This document shows positions 52,010-61,734 of a DNA stretch of 64,000 nucleotides, one piece after another. The notes below the pieces were generated by a model. The model made no database searches, had not been told where the DNA came from, and saw only the letters and a list, made by a program, of their open reading frames with translations. Position 1 is the stretch's first letter. Every line of letters starts with the position of its first letter. The translations under genes and the position numbers were made by a program. The DNA comes from Schistosoma mansoni. Its lineage: Eukaryota > Platyhelminthes > Trematoda > Strigeidida > Schistosomatidae. The DNA is taken from assembly GCF_000237925.1 (NCBI RefSeq), contig NC_031500.1:15463753-15527752 (forward strand), read 5' to 3'.

Positions 52010-54660
52010 CTTACTTACTTACTTACTTTCGCCTGTTACTCCCAATGGAGCATAGGCCGTCGACCAGCATTCTCCAACCCACTTTACAATGGGCCTTCTT
52101 TTCTAGTTCTATCCAGTTCCTATTCATTCTTCTCATGTCTGTCTCTATTTCTCGGCGTAATGTGTTCTTTGGTCTTCCTCTTCTCCTTTGACCTTCAGGA
52201 TTCCATGTAAGGGCTTGTCTTGTGACGCAATTGGGTGATTTCCTCAAAGTGTGCCCAATCCACTTTCAGTGCTTCTTCCTGATTTCTTGCTCCGCTCGAA
52301 TCTGGTTGTTGTCTCCCACAGTGGGTTGTCGCTGATAGTGTCTGGCCAACGGATCCGAAGTATCTTGCGTAGACAGCTGTTAATAAACACCTGTATCTTC
52401 TGGATGATGGCTTCCGTAGTTCTCCACGTCTCCGCTCCATACAGTAAAACTGTCTTGACATTTGTATTGAAAATTCTGATCTTGGTGTTGGTTGACAATT
52501 GTTTTGAGTTCCAGATGTTCTTCAGTTGTAAATATGCTGCTCTTGCTTTGCCGATCCTCGCCCTCACATCTGCATCAGATTCACCGTGTTCATCAATGAT
52601 GCTGCCCAGATATGTATAGGTTTCCACATCCACCAAAGCTTCTCCGTCAAGTGTAATTTGATTGGTGCATGTTGCATTGTATTGGAGAGTCTTGCTTTTC
52701 TCTTTGTTTATATTGAGACCTACTGCTGCTGCTACTCTGGTCGTTTTTTCCTGCATTTGTTGTTGCGTTTGTGATAAAAGTGCCAGATCATCCGCGAAGT
52801 CTAGATCGTCAAGCTGCATCCTACCTGTCCACTGTATCCCGTGCTTTCCTCTATATATTGACGTCTTCATGATCCAGTCGATCACCAGGTGAGAACAAGC
52901 GACCTTGCCTAACACCGGTCTTTACCTCGAACGAGTAGGTGAGTTGTCCTCCGTGGACGATTTGGCAGTTTAGTCCACCATAGAAGTTCCGTATGATATT
53001 GACTATCTTCTCAGGTACGCCGTAGTGTCAAGGAAGCCTTCATAGTATTGTCCTATCCACACTATCAAATGCTTTCTCGTAGTCGATGAAGTTGATGTAC
53101 AGTGATGAATTTCATTCGATTGATTGTTCCACAATGATACGTAGAGTTGCGATTTGGTCTGTACGAGATCGATCCTTACGAAATCCAGCCTGTTGGTCTC
53201 GAATTTGGGCGTCCACGGAATCCTTCATCCTGTTTAACAATACTCTGTTGAAGACTTTTCCTGGTATTGAGAGGAGAGTGATGCCCCTGCAGTTGTCGCA
53301 CTTGCTCAGATCGCCTTTCTTTGGTATCTTTATCAGAAGTCCTTTTTTCCAGTCTGTTGGTACTTGTTCTTCGTCCCAAATCTTACTAAAGAGGATGTGG
53401 AGTATCTTGGCAGTTGCTGCTACATTTGCTTTCAGTACCTCTGTCGGGATGTTGTCTGGTCCCGCTGCTTTGCCGCTCTTGATTTGTCTAATGGCCATAC
53501 TGATCTCTTCAATTGTTGGTGGGCCAACATCGATTGGGAGGTCTGTCGGTGCTGTTTCGATGTTGGGTGGGTTCAGTGGAGCCGGTCGATTCAAGAGTTC
53601 CTTAAAGTGTTCTACCCACCTGTTCCGTTGTTCTTCAATGTCGGTGATTACTTTGCCTTCCTTGCTTCTCACTGGTCGTTCTGGTTGACGGTAATTTCCA
53701 GCACGTTTCTTTGTTGTATCATACAGTTGTCTCATGTCTCCCTCTCTTGCAGCCTTTTCCGCTGTCGTTGCTAAATCTTCCACATATTTACGTTTGTCGG
53801 TTCTGATGCTCCTCTTCACTTGCTTGTTTGCCTCTGTGTATTCGGCTTTTGCCTTGGCTTTTTCCGCTCTGGTTCGGCTGGTATTGATTGCTGCCTTCTT
53901 GTTCCTCCTTTCTTCTATTTTATCCAGTGTACCAACAGTGATCCATTCCTTGTGATGGCGCTTCTTTTGGCCCAGAACCTACTGACATGTTGAAACAATT
54001 GCCTCCTTGATACCTTTCCAGTTGCTCTCCATGGTAGTTCCCTCTCCATTGAGTAGATCATGAAAGGCCTGGAACCTGTTGCTGAGGGTTATGTTGAATT
54101 TGTTGAGTTTGTCAGCATCTCGAAGAAAGGCCGTATTAAACTTTTGTGATGTTGTCCGCGCCGTTGTCCAGTGCTTCTTGAGTTTTAGTTTCATCTTGGT
54201 GACCAGCAAATGATGATCGGATGCTATATCAGCTCCTCTTCTGGTTCTCACATCTTCCATCGTCCTCCTGAGCTTTTTGTTGATGCAGATATGGTCGATT
54301 TGATTCTGTGTAGTTTGATCCGGTGAAATCCAAGTGGCTTTGTGTATGTTTTTGTGTGGGAATATGGTGCCACCTATGACCAGTTTATTGAAGGCACATA
54401 GGTTTGCAAATCTCTCACCGTTTTCGTTCCTTCCTCCCAGTCCATGTTGTCCCATGACGTCTTCGTATCCAGTGTTGTCCTTTCCAACCTTGGCATTGAG
54501 ATCTCCCATCAGAATGGTCAGGTCCTTGGTTGGGCACTTCTCGACGATCGACTGCAGCCTATCGTAGAATTGGTCTTTAGCGTCGCCCTGGTTGTAAGAA
54601 AGTTCATCGGCCTCATGACTTCCGAAAGAACTCGGCTTTCATCATGAGACGTCATAATTA
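52010..54660 (-). pseudogene. RTE-like LINE, 2.6-kb relic (endonuclease and reverse transcriptase)
   Basis: Minus-strand order: endonuclease C-terminal half with GDLNAKVG (about 54490-54509), IDHICI and ASDHHLLVTKM (about 54205); a linker; reverse transcriptase with GKAAGPDNIPTEVLK (about 53440), IPKKGDLSKCDNCRGITLLS, DQQAGFRKDRS, INFIDYEKAFDSVDR (about 53065), FADDLALLSQ (about 52790); then the C-terminal region. The 3' tail is (TAAG)n at 52012-52029. It is dead: a TAG interrupts the endonuclease-RT joint near 53976, further stops lie near 53020-53110, there is a deletion at about 52890, and a frameshift near 52300 is shared with the copy at 3549. The 5' end of the endonuclease is missing. 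Confidence 0.88.
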
Positions 54661-54699
54661 TTCCTTCTACCCCCAGGGAAGAATTTAAATGGTTTGAAT

Positions 54700-55120
54700 G
54701 ATTTTTTCTGGTTAGCGTTTTTTTAGCGAGTTGATTTTCTACGGGATGGGGTCGCTAACCCCATGCCCAACCCTCCTTTTTTACCTGGGCTTGGGACAGG
54801 CAGTAACCCTCAGAGGAGCCACAGGCGGAGTTTACCGTCATTCTGGCCGGTCGACCTAACTGATCGACAAAGGTTAGACCAACTACTTAACAATATCGAT
54901 CTGCAACATGGTTCCGCGACGGACATGTTGTTAAGGATGAGAGAAGTCATAGGTCAACAAACGTCTCTCGTGATCGAGAGACAGATAATCCCAACTGGCG
55001 CTGGTATCATAACCAGTATGGTAAGACGTCTGGAAAAGAACGACGAAGTTTCACAAGGAACCGAAATTTTCATTGTACTTTATTTTCTTATTACTATGTT
55101 GTACTTTATGGTCCTTTAGT
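54700..55120 (+). pseudogene. LTR-retrotransposon leader and gag fragment
   Basis: The repeat E block (54705-54835) runs into a frame with SLPSFWPVDLTDRQRLDQLL and ATDMLLRMREVIGQQT. These are two segments of a Gypsy-type (CsRn1/Boudicca-like) gag capsid region. The normal stretch between them is missing, and the frame is lost soon after. No zinc knuckle or pol follows. Confidence 0.6.
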
Positions 55121-55250
55121 GTAAGGAAAGACGACCAGACGCTGCTAAACATAACAAGCTATCGGAAGAGTGTTTACTAACGACAAACTCGTTGAGTTTA
55201 AACTTCTGGCTGGTCACGTCTTAGGGTCATCACTACCTCACTAGGGGGGG
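55110..55250 (+). repeat. Repeat K, copy 1
   Basis: Direct repeat of 56330-56470 (AACAAGCTATCGGAAGAGTG, GGTCACGTCTTAGGGT, ATCACTACCTCAC). It ends in a G7 run at about 55242-55249, just before the Merlin relic. It could be part of an LTR element. Confidence 0.65.
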
Positions 55251-55254
55251 AGTG

Positions 55255-55870
55255 ATTGCGGTAATCAAATGACTGGTAGATCTCGTGAAGACTACCGTGA
55301 TGTTGTCTTTCAGTGTAACGTATGTGGGAAGAAAGAGTCTGCTAGAATAGGAACTTCTTTCGATCGATCTAGATTGAGACTAAAGCATATTATAATAATG
55401 GCGGCGAACTGTATAATAAAAGCACCAGTAACATTGACCGAAATATTCGCAGATGTGACTGAAGCTTCGGCTGTTCAGTGTTATGAGTATTGTATGGATA
55501 CATGCGTGATAAAAATGACAAACTTACACAACCGGAGTACACACAAACAATACTGAAGCTATATGGTCGAGGCTGAGAGAGTTTTTGCGACCTTATCACG
55601 GCCCTCAAGACCGACTATTATGGAGCCATATGGACGAGTTCCTCTACTGTATGCATTACGATTTTAGAGCCTTTGAACCTCTTTCTAACCTTGATAAGCT
55701 TTTTAACCATGTAAAAGAAGTATATCCACTTTATTTCTTTGGTTTTGTGTAATATATTTCTGCTCTATACTGGCTGTCTCCTGATTGACTAATATTTTTC
55801 AAGTTCATTCACGATTCGTTCAAAGGTCACCGAAAAAATATAATCTCGCCCATGAATGCACCATAGCAGA
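55255..55870 (+). mobile_element. Merlin-type transposon relic, copy 2, same internal deletion
   Basis: The frame from 55269 has FQCNVCGKKESARIGTSFDR (zinc-ribbon-like Cys pair and the S-x-R-x-G-T-x-F pattern) and RLRLKHIIIMAANC. The C-terminal part, in another frame, has TTGVHTNNTEAIWSRLREFL and LLWSHMDEFLYCMHYDF. The DDE middle is absent, at the same point as in the copy at 25080-25768. A decayed terminal repeat may lie at about 55849-55868. Confidence 0.65.
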
Positions 55871-56139
55871 AGTAATCAACTCCTTTTGTTTTGAACAGAA
55901 TTTGCATGACAGTGTAAGCTGACGCTGCTTGTGCTACAGATGAGTTCATTTATGATTCCATATATGTGTCATATGTATTCGGAGTTCCACAAAGAATTTA
56001 AATGAATACTTTTATAATCAAAGCATATCAACTCAGTCGAATCAGGAGTCAGAAATCAATGGTTTCAATGATGTATATGAAAAGCTATCGATATATCGAG
56101 AATCATTTGTTTTTGTCAGGCTAATAGATGAAGAGGGTG
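55871..56139. other. Intergenic, nothing recognised
   Basis: No supported feature. Confidence 0.35.
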
Positions 56140-56245
56140 TGTAGCACGGCGTTTCCACCCGTGATCTGGCGCGGATGAGTAACCGAGCGCCTTCAGCTAG
56201 GGGAGTCCATTAAAACTAATGTGGTGAGCATCCAATGTTGAAGAC
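56140..56245 (-). repeat. Repeat H, copy 2 (left arm of inverted pair)
   Basis: Reverse complement of 56525-56640: AACATTGGATGCTCACCACA, CGCCAGATCACGGGTGGAAA, CGCCGTGCT. Confidence 0.75.
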
Positions 56246-56329
56246 TTTGAGAGTTATTTATTTTGGGCATAAATTTACCGCTACACGATCAATGGAAATT
56301 TTCATTGTATATTCATTGTCATATAGTAC

Positions 56330-56470
56330 CACGTGACCCCTTATATTAGGGAAAGGCGAACAGACTCCGCTAAGCGTAGCAAGCTATCAGAAAACTGTTT
56401 ACCAACGACAGATTCATCGGGTTTACACTTCTGTCTGGTCACGTCTTAGGGTGATCACTACCTCACCAAG
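56330..56470 (+). repeat. Repeat K, copy 2, between the arms of repeat H
   Basis: Matches 55110-55250; see that entry. It fills the loop between the two inverted H copies. Confidence 0.65.
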
Positions 56471-56524
56471 GGCTGGGAGAGTGAACTGTAGAGACAAACA
56501 GATCCTTAAAACAAATAGTTCTGC

Positions 56525-56640
56525 AAGTCTTCGACATTGGATGCTCACCACATTAGTTTTAATGAACTCACCTAGCTGAGGACACTAGGTTACGCATCCG
56601 CACCAGATCACGAGTGGAAACGCCGTGCTCAACATATTCT
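56525..56640 (+). repeat. Repeat H, copy 3 (right arm of inverted pair)
   Basis: GACATTGGATGCTCACCACA, CGCACCAGATCACGAGTGGA, AACGCCGTGCTC. With 56140-56245 it makes a stem of about 105 bp around a 280-bp loop. Confidence 0.75.
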
Positions 56641-57359
56641 CCAACCGCTAGTCAGATTAGATCAGTCGATCCATGATATATTGATAACCTATCAAATATA
56701 TATCTTCGACCTCCTCGTTTCTGTCTTTTGGTGTCACCTGGTGGATACTAACACTGTATTCAAGGAACGGTACGATACATTTATTTATGCAATAATAATC
56801 TCCATTCGGTGTTAATGAAATATATTGTTATGAATCTAATAAGCCTTATGGTTTTGAATACTTGGGGTACACCGGCTTTTCTACACGCTCCTCTTTACGC
56901 AAGTAAATTGACAAGAAGTTATTCTGAATTCGATAGATTTGTACGGTGCTGGTTTAAAAGTACCTCAGGAGGCATGGTTTATTGATGAAACAAGGAGTAG
57001 AAGGAAATGACTGGGAGAAAAAGCATACTTAACAATAGCTAGTAAAGAAGGTACGTCGGTCTTCTAAGGTGACTAGGTAGTGAAGCGTCTGACGTGCGCC
57101 ATATCAGAGTATATTCACTGCTCTCTGATGATCGCCCCAGGTTATTAGTGTTCATCAAAAATGACTAGGTCAATATCAGTGTAAATACGACAATTATTCC
57201 ACGAGTTACTCGCAGTAAATCATTTTGTGTGTAACCTGAAGAACTGCCTAAGAAGGTGTTTTCACCTTGCTGATTTCATACTCGTATGTTTCTTGTACTC
57301 TATAGCCTTATTGTATAAAAACTGATTCTACTTTCTCTTATTTGGTTTAATCCTATCAT
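56641..57359. other. Intergenic, nothing recognised
   Basis: No supported feature. Confidence 0.4.
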
Positions 57360-60300
57360 TTTGTGAAATGTACGGATGTACAGACGTAAACGATCTGGAG
57401 ATAGTGAAATCTGCCATCAGAAATGTACTGCCTGAGGAGGTTTCAGGGGTACATATCACGAAAGTAACAAGACTAGGTGAATGGGTTGGAGGAGAGACCC
57501 ACCCAAGAAGAGTCTTAGAGCCAGTGCCTGGGAATTTTGATGAAACCTAAGTAATATTGAATAATACATATAAAAATCTTATTTCAAATATTCTTATCCG
57601 ACTAGATTGACCGCTTGAAAAGCGAATCAAGTATAGGAATGCCATTAGGGGGTCGAAAACTCGAAAGCGAAATGGCGAAACGGACCTCACGAATAAGGGC
57701 ATTTGGGTGGTCAGGTCTTGGAGGTCAATACTTTCGAGATATGTGTGGGGGAGGACGAATAATTCTCAAAACACCTTAAATGTGTGCTGCACGACCGCAA
57801 GATGTCCGAGCTAAGTTTGATGACGGATGAATTAAGTCCCAATATTATTGTTGTCACAGAAACTTGGGTCACCACAGATATGGATCATTCTCCCATTATT
57901 TCAGACTACACCTCTATTTGATTTGATAGAGTTATAAGTGACAAAGGAGGAGGCAGAATGTTATAAGTTAGGGATCGCTACCGTGTACAATCCATCACAT
58001 CGGAGGCGCATGTTAGTGGCAGGTGTGAGGTAGCATGCTGTACAACTAAGTCTAGACACGGGTCAGTGACTATAGGAGGAATATACCGTAGTCCATGTTG
58101 TCTTGCTAACAACTTTATCATAAGACACATCTGTTCTCGTAGTAAGGCAGAATGCTGTCTCACCATTGGAGATTTTAACGCACTACTTACCAACTGGACA
58201 GAGCTTACAGCTTCGGGTAGAGGTCTCGACAAAGACCTATCAATCATTATTCAGTGAGTACTTGTACAATGTATCACAAAACCGACACATACTGCCTTTG
58301 AACATTATCCCCCATTGTTGGACCTCGTCCACAAACACCACTGTAGGGATGTGTAGTGACATTGGACCTTAACAACACGACCCCTGAAGCTGAGCATATA
58401 ATTACTGGAAAGCCATATTCATCAACTGACACGAAGAGGAGGTTAACTATGAAGAACGCAGGAACATTAATTCAATAAATCGGATGTTAGGCTCAGCCCC
58501 GCAGACGTGGTCATTCTGTATAACTTGTCTTTACTTACATTAAGTGTACTATCCTAACTTTAGTTTAAATGTGTTCTTATGAACTTCAGATATCATGCTG
58601 TTATTTCTTACGATACTACGAGTCGGTGTAGACAATGATGTGACTTTCACGTAAGATCTTATAGATTAAGTGGTCTCGTCACAACATTCCTACAATTTTA
58701 GGATTAGGCCTCTTTTTATAAAAGCACATATAACAAAGTAGACCATGATTCTACAGATGTCATTAGAATTCAGCACCTCCCCCAACTAGCGAACAGTGAT
58801 CACGTTATGTTTTGCTTAAAGTTAGGGACACAAGGAATACAATATGTATCTGCTCCACCTCGTCCCAATGTTTGGAGAGCTAATATTCCGGCAATCAGAG
58901 GCTGTTATTTCTACTGACTGGTCGGTCGATGTGAATGGATCGATCGGAGAAGAATGGAATAAATTTATGGCTACATTTGAGTCCGTAACACCACCGTTTA
59001 TCTCATGATCTGCACATAAGCCATCGCATTGCCCTCCATGGATTAATAAGGGAACATGAAAGCTGTTGAAGCGTAGGAAACATATATGGAACTCATTCTT
59101 TTTAACAGCATGCGAATCATTTAAGCGTGAGTACGAAAACGTCCGGATTATATGTAAAAAGACCATAGCCAGATGCCGTACTACTTATGGCAGTTGGCAT
59201 ATGATAACCGTATTTATCCGAAACGATTGTTTTCGTGCTCTAACCAGAGAACAAATCTTGGCGATGATATCCCCCCATTACTGTTACATGAAAGTTCAGG
59301 TTTTCTAGCTGCATCAAATCTTGCAAAAGCTGAGACTTTATCAAGCTGTTTCGCCAAAGTCTACCCTATGTGTACTGTTAAAAACACTTGTCCTTATCAC
59401 ACCGTTGAAATACCAGACCTGTGTATTTGATTGAGGAGACCATTCTTCTATTGATCACAAACCTCAAACCTTGTAAGTTACCGGGCGCGGATAGGTTACA
59501 TCATGACTGCTACTATCTCTTGCTGACATTATGTCAAGACCACTCGCGATGTTCTTCAGCATGTCCATTTCACTCACTCAACTCCCTAGAGGTTGGAAAG
59601 ATGCTATAGTCAGTAACATATTTTAAGGTGGCCGGAGACAGATAGTATCTAACTACCGGCCTGTCAGTCTAACCAGCAAAGTCGTTATGTTACTTGAAGA
59701 AGTAATTCGAATTAGGTTACTCAGTCACATAGACTCGTACAATCTGATAACTCCCGAGTATTCATGCTTAACTGACTAACTTATTGGAAGAGACTATTGG
59801 ACAGCAGCATTAGATAACGGTCTGTCTGTGGATGTGACATCCATGGACTTAAGCAAAGCGTTTGACAAGGTATCATACTTAGGTCTTGTGCAGAAGCTCT
59901 AGAGCTTCGGAATACCAGGTGCCGATCTGGAATGCATAAGAAACTTCATATGTGGTCGCAGACAGAGGATGACGGTTAATGGAACGCTATCCGACTGGAA
60001 GGCGATCAAAAGTGGTGTACCCTAAAGCACGATCTGAGGTCCTCTACTCTCACTTCTCTATGTCAATGAATTACCGCTATTGCTTAAGCCGTTCACATTA
60101 TTGTTTGCGGATGATATCAAAATCTGGAGGACAATAGGAAGTGAGGCTGATCACATTGATTTTGAAGTTGACCTAGAAGGATTAGTTAGATGAGTTAGAG
60201 GTTGTGGCTTCGAAGTTAATTCTAGGAAGAGTGTGCTCATGTATATTGGATCTGATCATACATCTCTTACATGTATGCAGGAACGTAAAGACTTAGGAGT

Positions 60301-60905
60301 AATAATAAGTCACGACTTGAAAACAACTGGGCATTGCAACGAGGCTGCTGCCCAAAAGAATCGTGCTTTATGGTCACTTGGCCGATTATTCAAATGCATT
60401 GACGATATGTTCCAAAATTTATATCCCAACTATGTAAGACCACACATAGAGTACTATATCCAAGCATCTGGCCCATTTCTGATTAAGGATACTAACTCAC
60501 TTGAGCGTGTTCAGTGATGTATCTTTCTAAATTCTCTTACGATGAGCGCCTAAAACGCCTAGACCTTTTCCCCTTGTCGTTTCGTAGGATGCGAGGTGAC
60601 CTTATATTGGCGTTTCGTACCTTTGATTACGATCTGAGTGTTATTGTGTCTCATCTTTTCGCCCCCTCCAACAATGATAATCTCCGAGTTCATAGTAAGA
60701 AGGTTCACAAACCGCGATCTAATAAACTTAAAGAGGGGTTCCGTTCTTCTCAATGAGCGGTCAATGACTGGAAAGCCTTACCCGAAAAAATGGTATCAGT
60801 CCCATCAGTATATTTTTCAAGGAGAAGCTGTAACTTCACTGGAAAGCAAACTGCCAGGATTAACACAGGTCCTACGACCTACTACACTTATTACTGGGGA
60901 CTGAA
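57360..60905 (+). pseudogene. CR1-like non-LTR retrotransposon relic (SR1-type)
   Basis: In order: a short upstream frame with VKSAIRNVLPEEVSGVHI and VTRLGEW (57368-57550). Then an AP-type endonuclease (TETWVTTDMD near 57860, a GGGR segment near 57950, GIYRSPCCL near 58080, IGDFNALLT near 58170). Then reverse transcriptase with SNYRPVSLTSKV-like segment near 59650, SMDLSKAFDKV near 59840, GVP near 60015, LLFADDIKIWR near 60100-60130, ERKDLGVIISHDLK near 60285 and a C-terminal piece ending SLERVQ. Stops and frameshifts occur throughout, so it is old. The order and the FADD-IKIW spacing fit the CR1/SR1 class rather than RTE. Confidence 0.82.
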
Positions 60906-61091
60906 GATAACACGATCACTGAGAAAACGTAAGGAGAACCATCATTGAAGACTAAAGAAGTCCTTTCATGTACTAAGAATAAAATTCAGTCTTTGTACCC
61001 TAGTATGTGCTTGTCTGATTCATTAAAGTTTATTCAACGAAACATGTTTGTTTTTCTAGCTTGTTTCAGAGCTTACAATTTCGGGTGGCAA

Positions 61092-61241
61092 ATGAAAAAA
61101 CGTGCTTTGCCATATTGGTTTCTGTGGTTTCTTGTTTTCAATGTCGTTGTCGATGAAGCGCGAATAAACACTATTTCTCCCGTTAAAAAGGTTCTCCGGA
61201 CATTAAAAAGTGGAGTTGATCCGGAAGTATACCAAAACATA
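61092..61241 (+). CDS. Acid lipase exon 1
   Basis: Signal peptide exon, 50 codons. Donor is GTGTGT rather than GTAAGT, phase 0. The ATG at 61092 is preferred over upstream in-frame starts because it places the hydrophobic stretch at the N-terminus. Confidence 0.75.
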
Positions 61242-61734
61242 GTGTGTTAAGTTTACTTCATTTTCATAATTTTCAATGAACAGACAGAAATAATATCCTC
61301 CAAAGGCTACAAATTCGAAGAACACTATGTTACTACTGAAGATGGCTTTATTTTATGTATTATAAGGATTTTACCGAAGTGTAACGAGGCTTCAGGTTTG
61401 TACTGTCGGTGAAACTCTTTCATTCTCCACCCATTTAGGGAGACAAAAAGTTGTATTCCTTCAACATGGCCTTCTAGATTCTGCCCACACTTGGGTTAAC
61501 AATTTACCGGAAGAAAGCCTAGGATTTATACTTGCTGATAATTGCTATGATGTGTGGCTTGGTAACAGTCGCGGAAGCACTTATTCATCAAATCATCAGT
61601 ATTTAAGGCCCGATGACAAAGAGTTCTGGGAGTTTTCTTGGGATGAAATGGGCAAATACGACCTTCCAGCAACGCTGATGTACGTTCTCAATCACACTGA
61701 TGCTGAAAAACTGAGTTACATTGGTCATTCACAG
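61092..61734 (+). CDS. Acid lipase (lysosomal/gastric lipase family), 5' part
   Basis: Exons 61092-61241, 61284-61395 and 61439-61734 join in phases 0 and 1. From the ATG at 61092 the first about 20 residues form a signal peptide (basic start, then [12 protein letters not shown]). VDPEV, then [20 protein letters not shown] and GFILCIIRI, are the standard N-terminal block of this family. [16 protein letters not shown] holds the oxyanion HG, and [13 protein letters not shown] and [11 protein letters not shown] follow. The exon ends at GHSQ, the nucleophile elbow GHSQG being completed by the next exon outside the window. Serine is present, so the enzyme may be active. Aspartate and histidine of the triad lie beyond the window. 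Likely role: hydrolysis of triglyceride or sterol esters in lysosome or secretion. Confidence 0.88.
61284..61395 (+). CDS. Acid lipase exon 2
   Basis: Acceptor AACAG, donor GTTTGT, phase 1. A 42-bp intron precedes it, typical of short 5' introns in schistosome genes. Confidence 0.85.
61439..61734 (+). CDS. Acid lipase exon 3
   Basis: Acceptor CCATTTAG, donor GTCAGT directly after GHSQ, phase 0. Confidence 0.88.

Noticed and set aside
53086-53774. Plus-strand open frames of 136-200 codons over the RTE relic
   Set aside because: They are antisense shadows of the reverse transcriptase on the minus strand, which has the recognisable motifs.
56560-56625. Hammerhead in repeat H (CTGAGGA, CACT/AGTG, GAAAC)
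   Set aside because: The loop would be about 28 bases, the other copies break CTGAGGA or the stem, and there is no clear stem I or cleavage triplet.
60945-61091. Upstream in-frame extension of the lipase first exon
   Set aside because: It would put the hydrophobic signal about 50 residues inside the protein; the ATG at 61092 gives a normal signal peptide.
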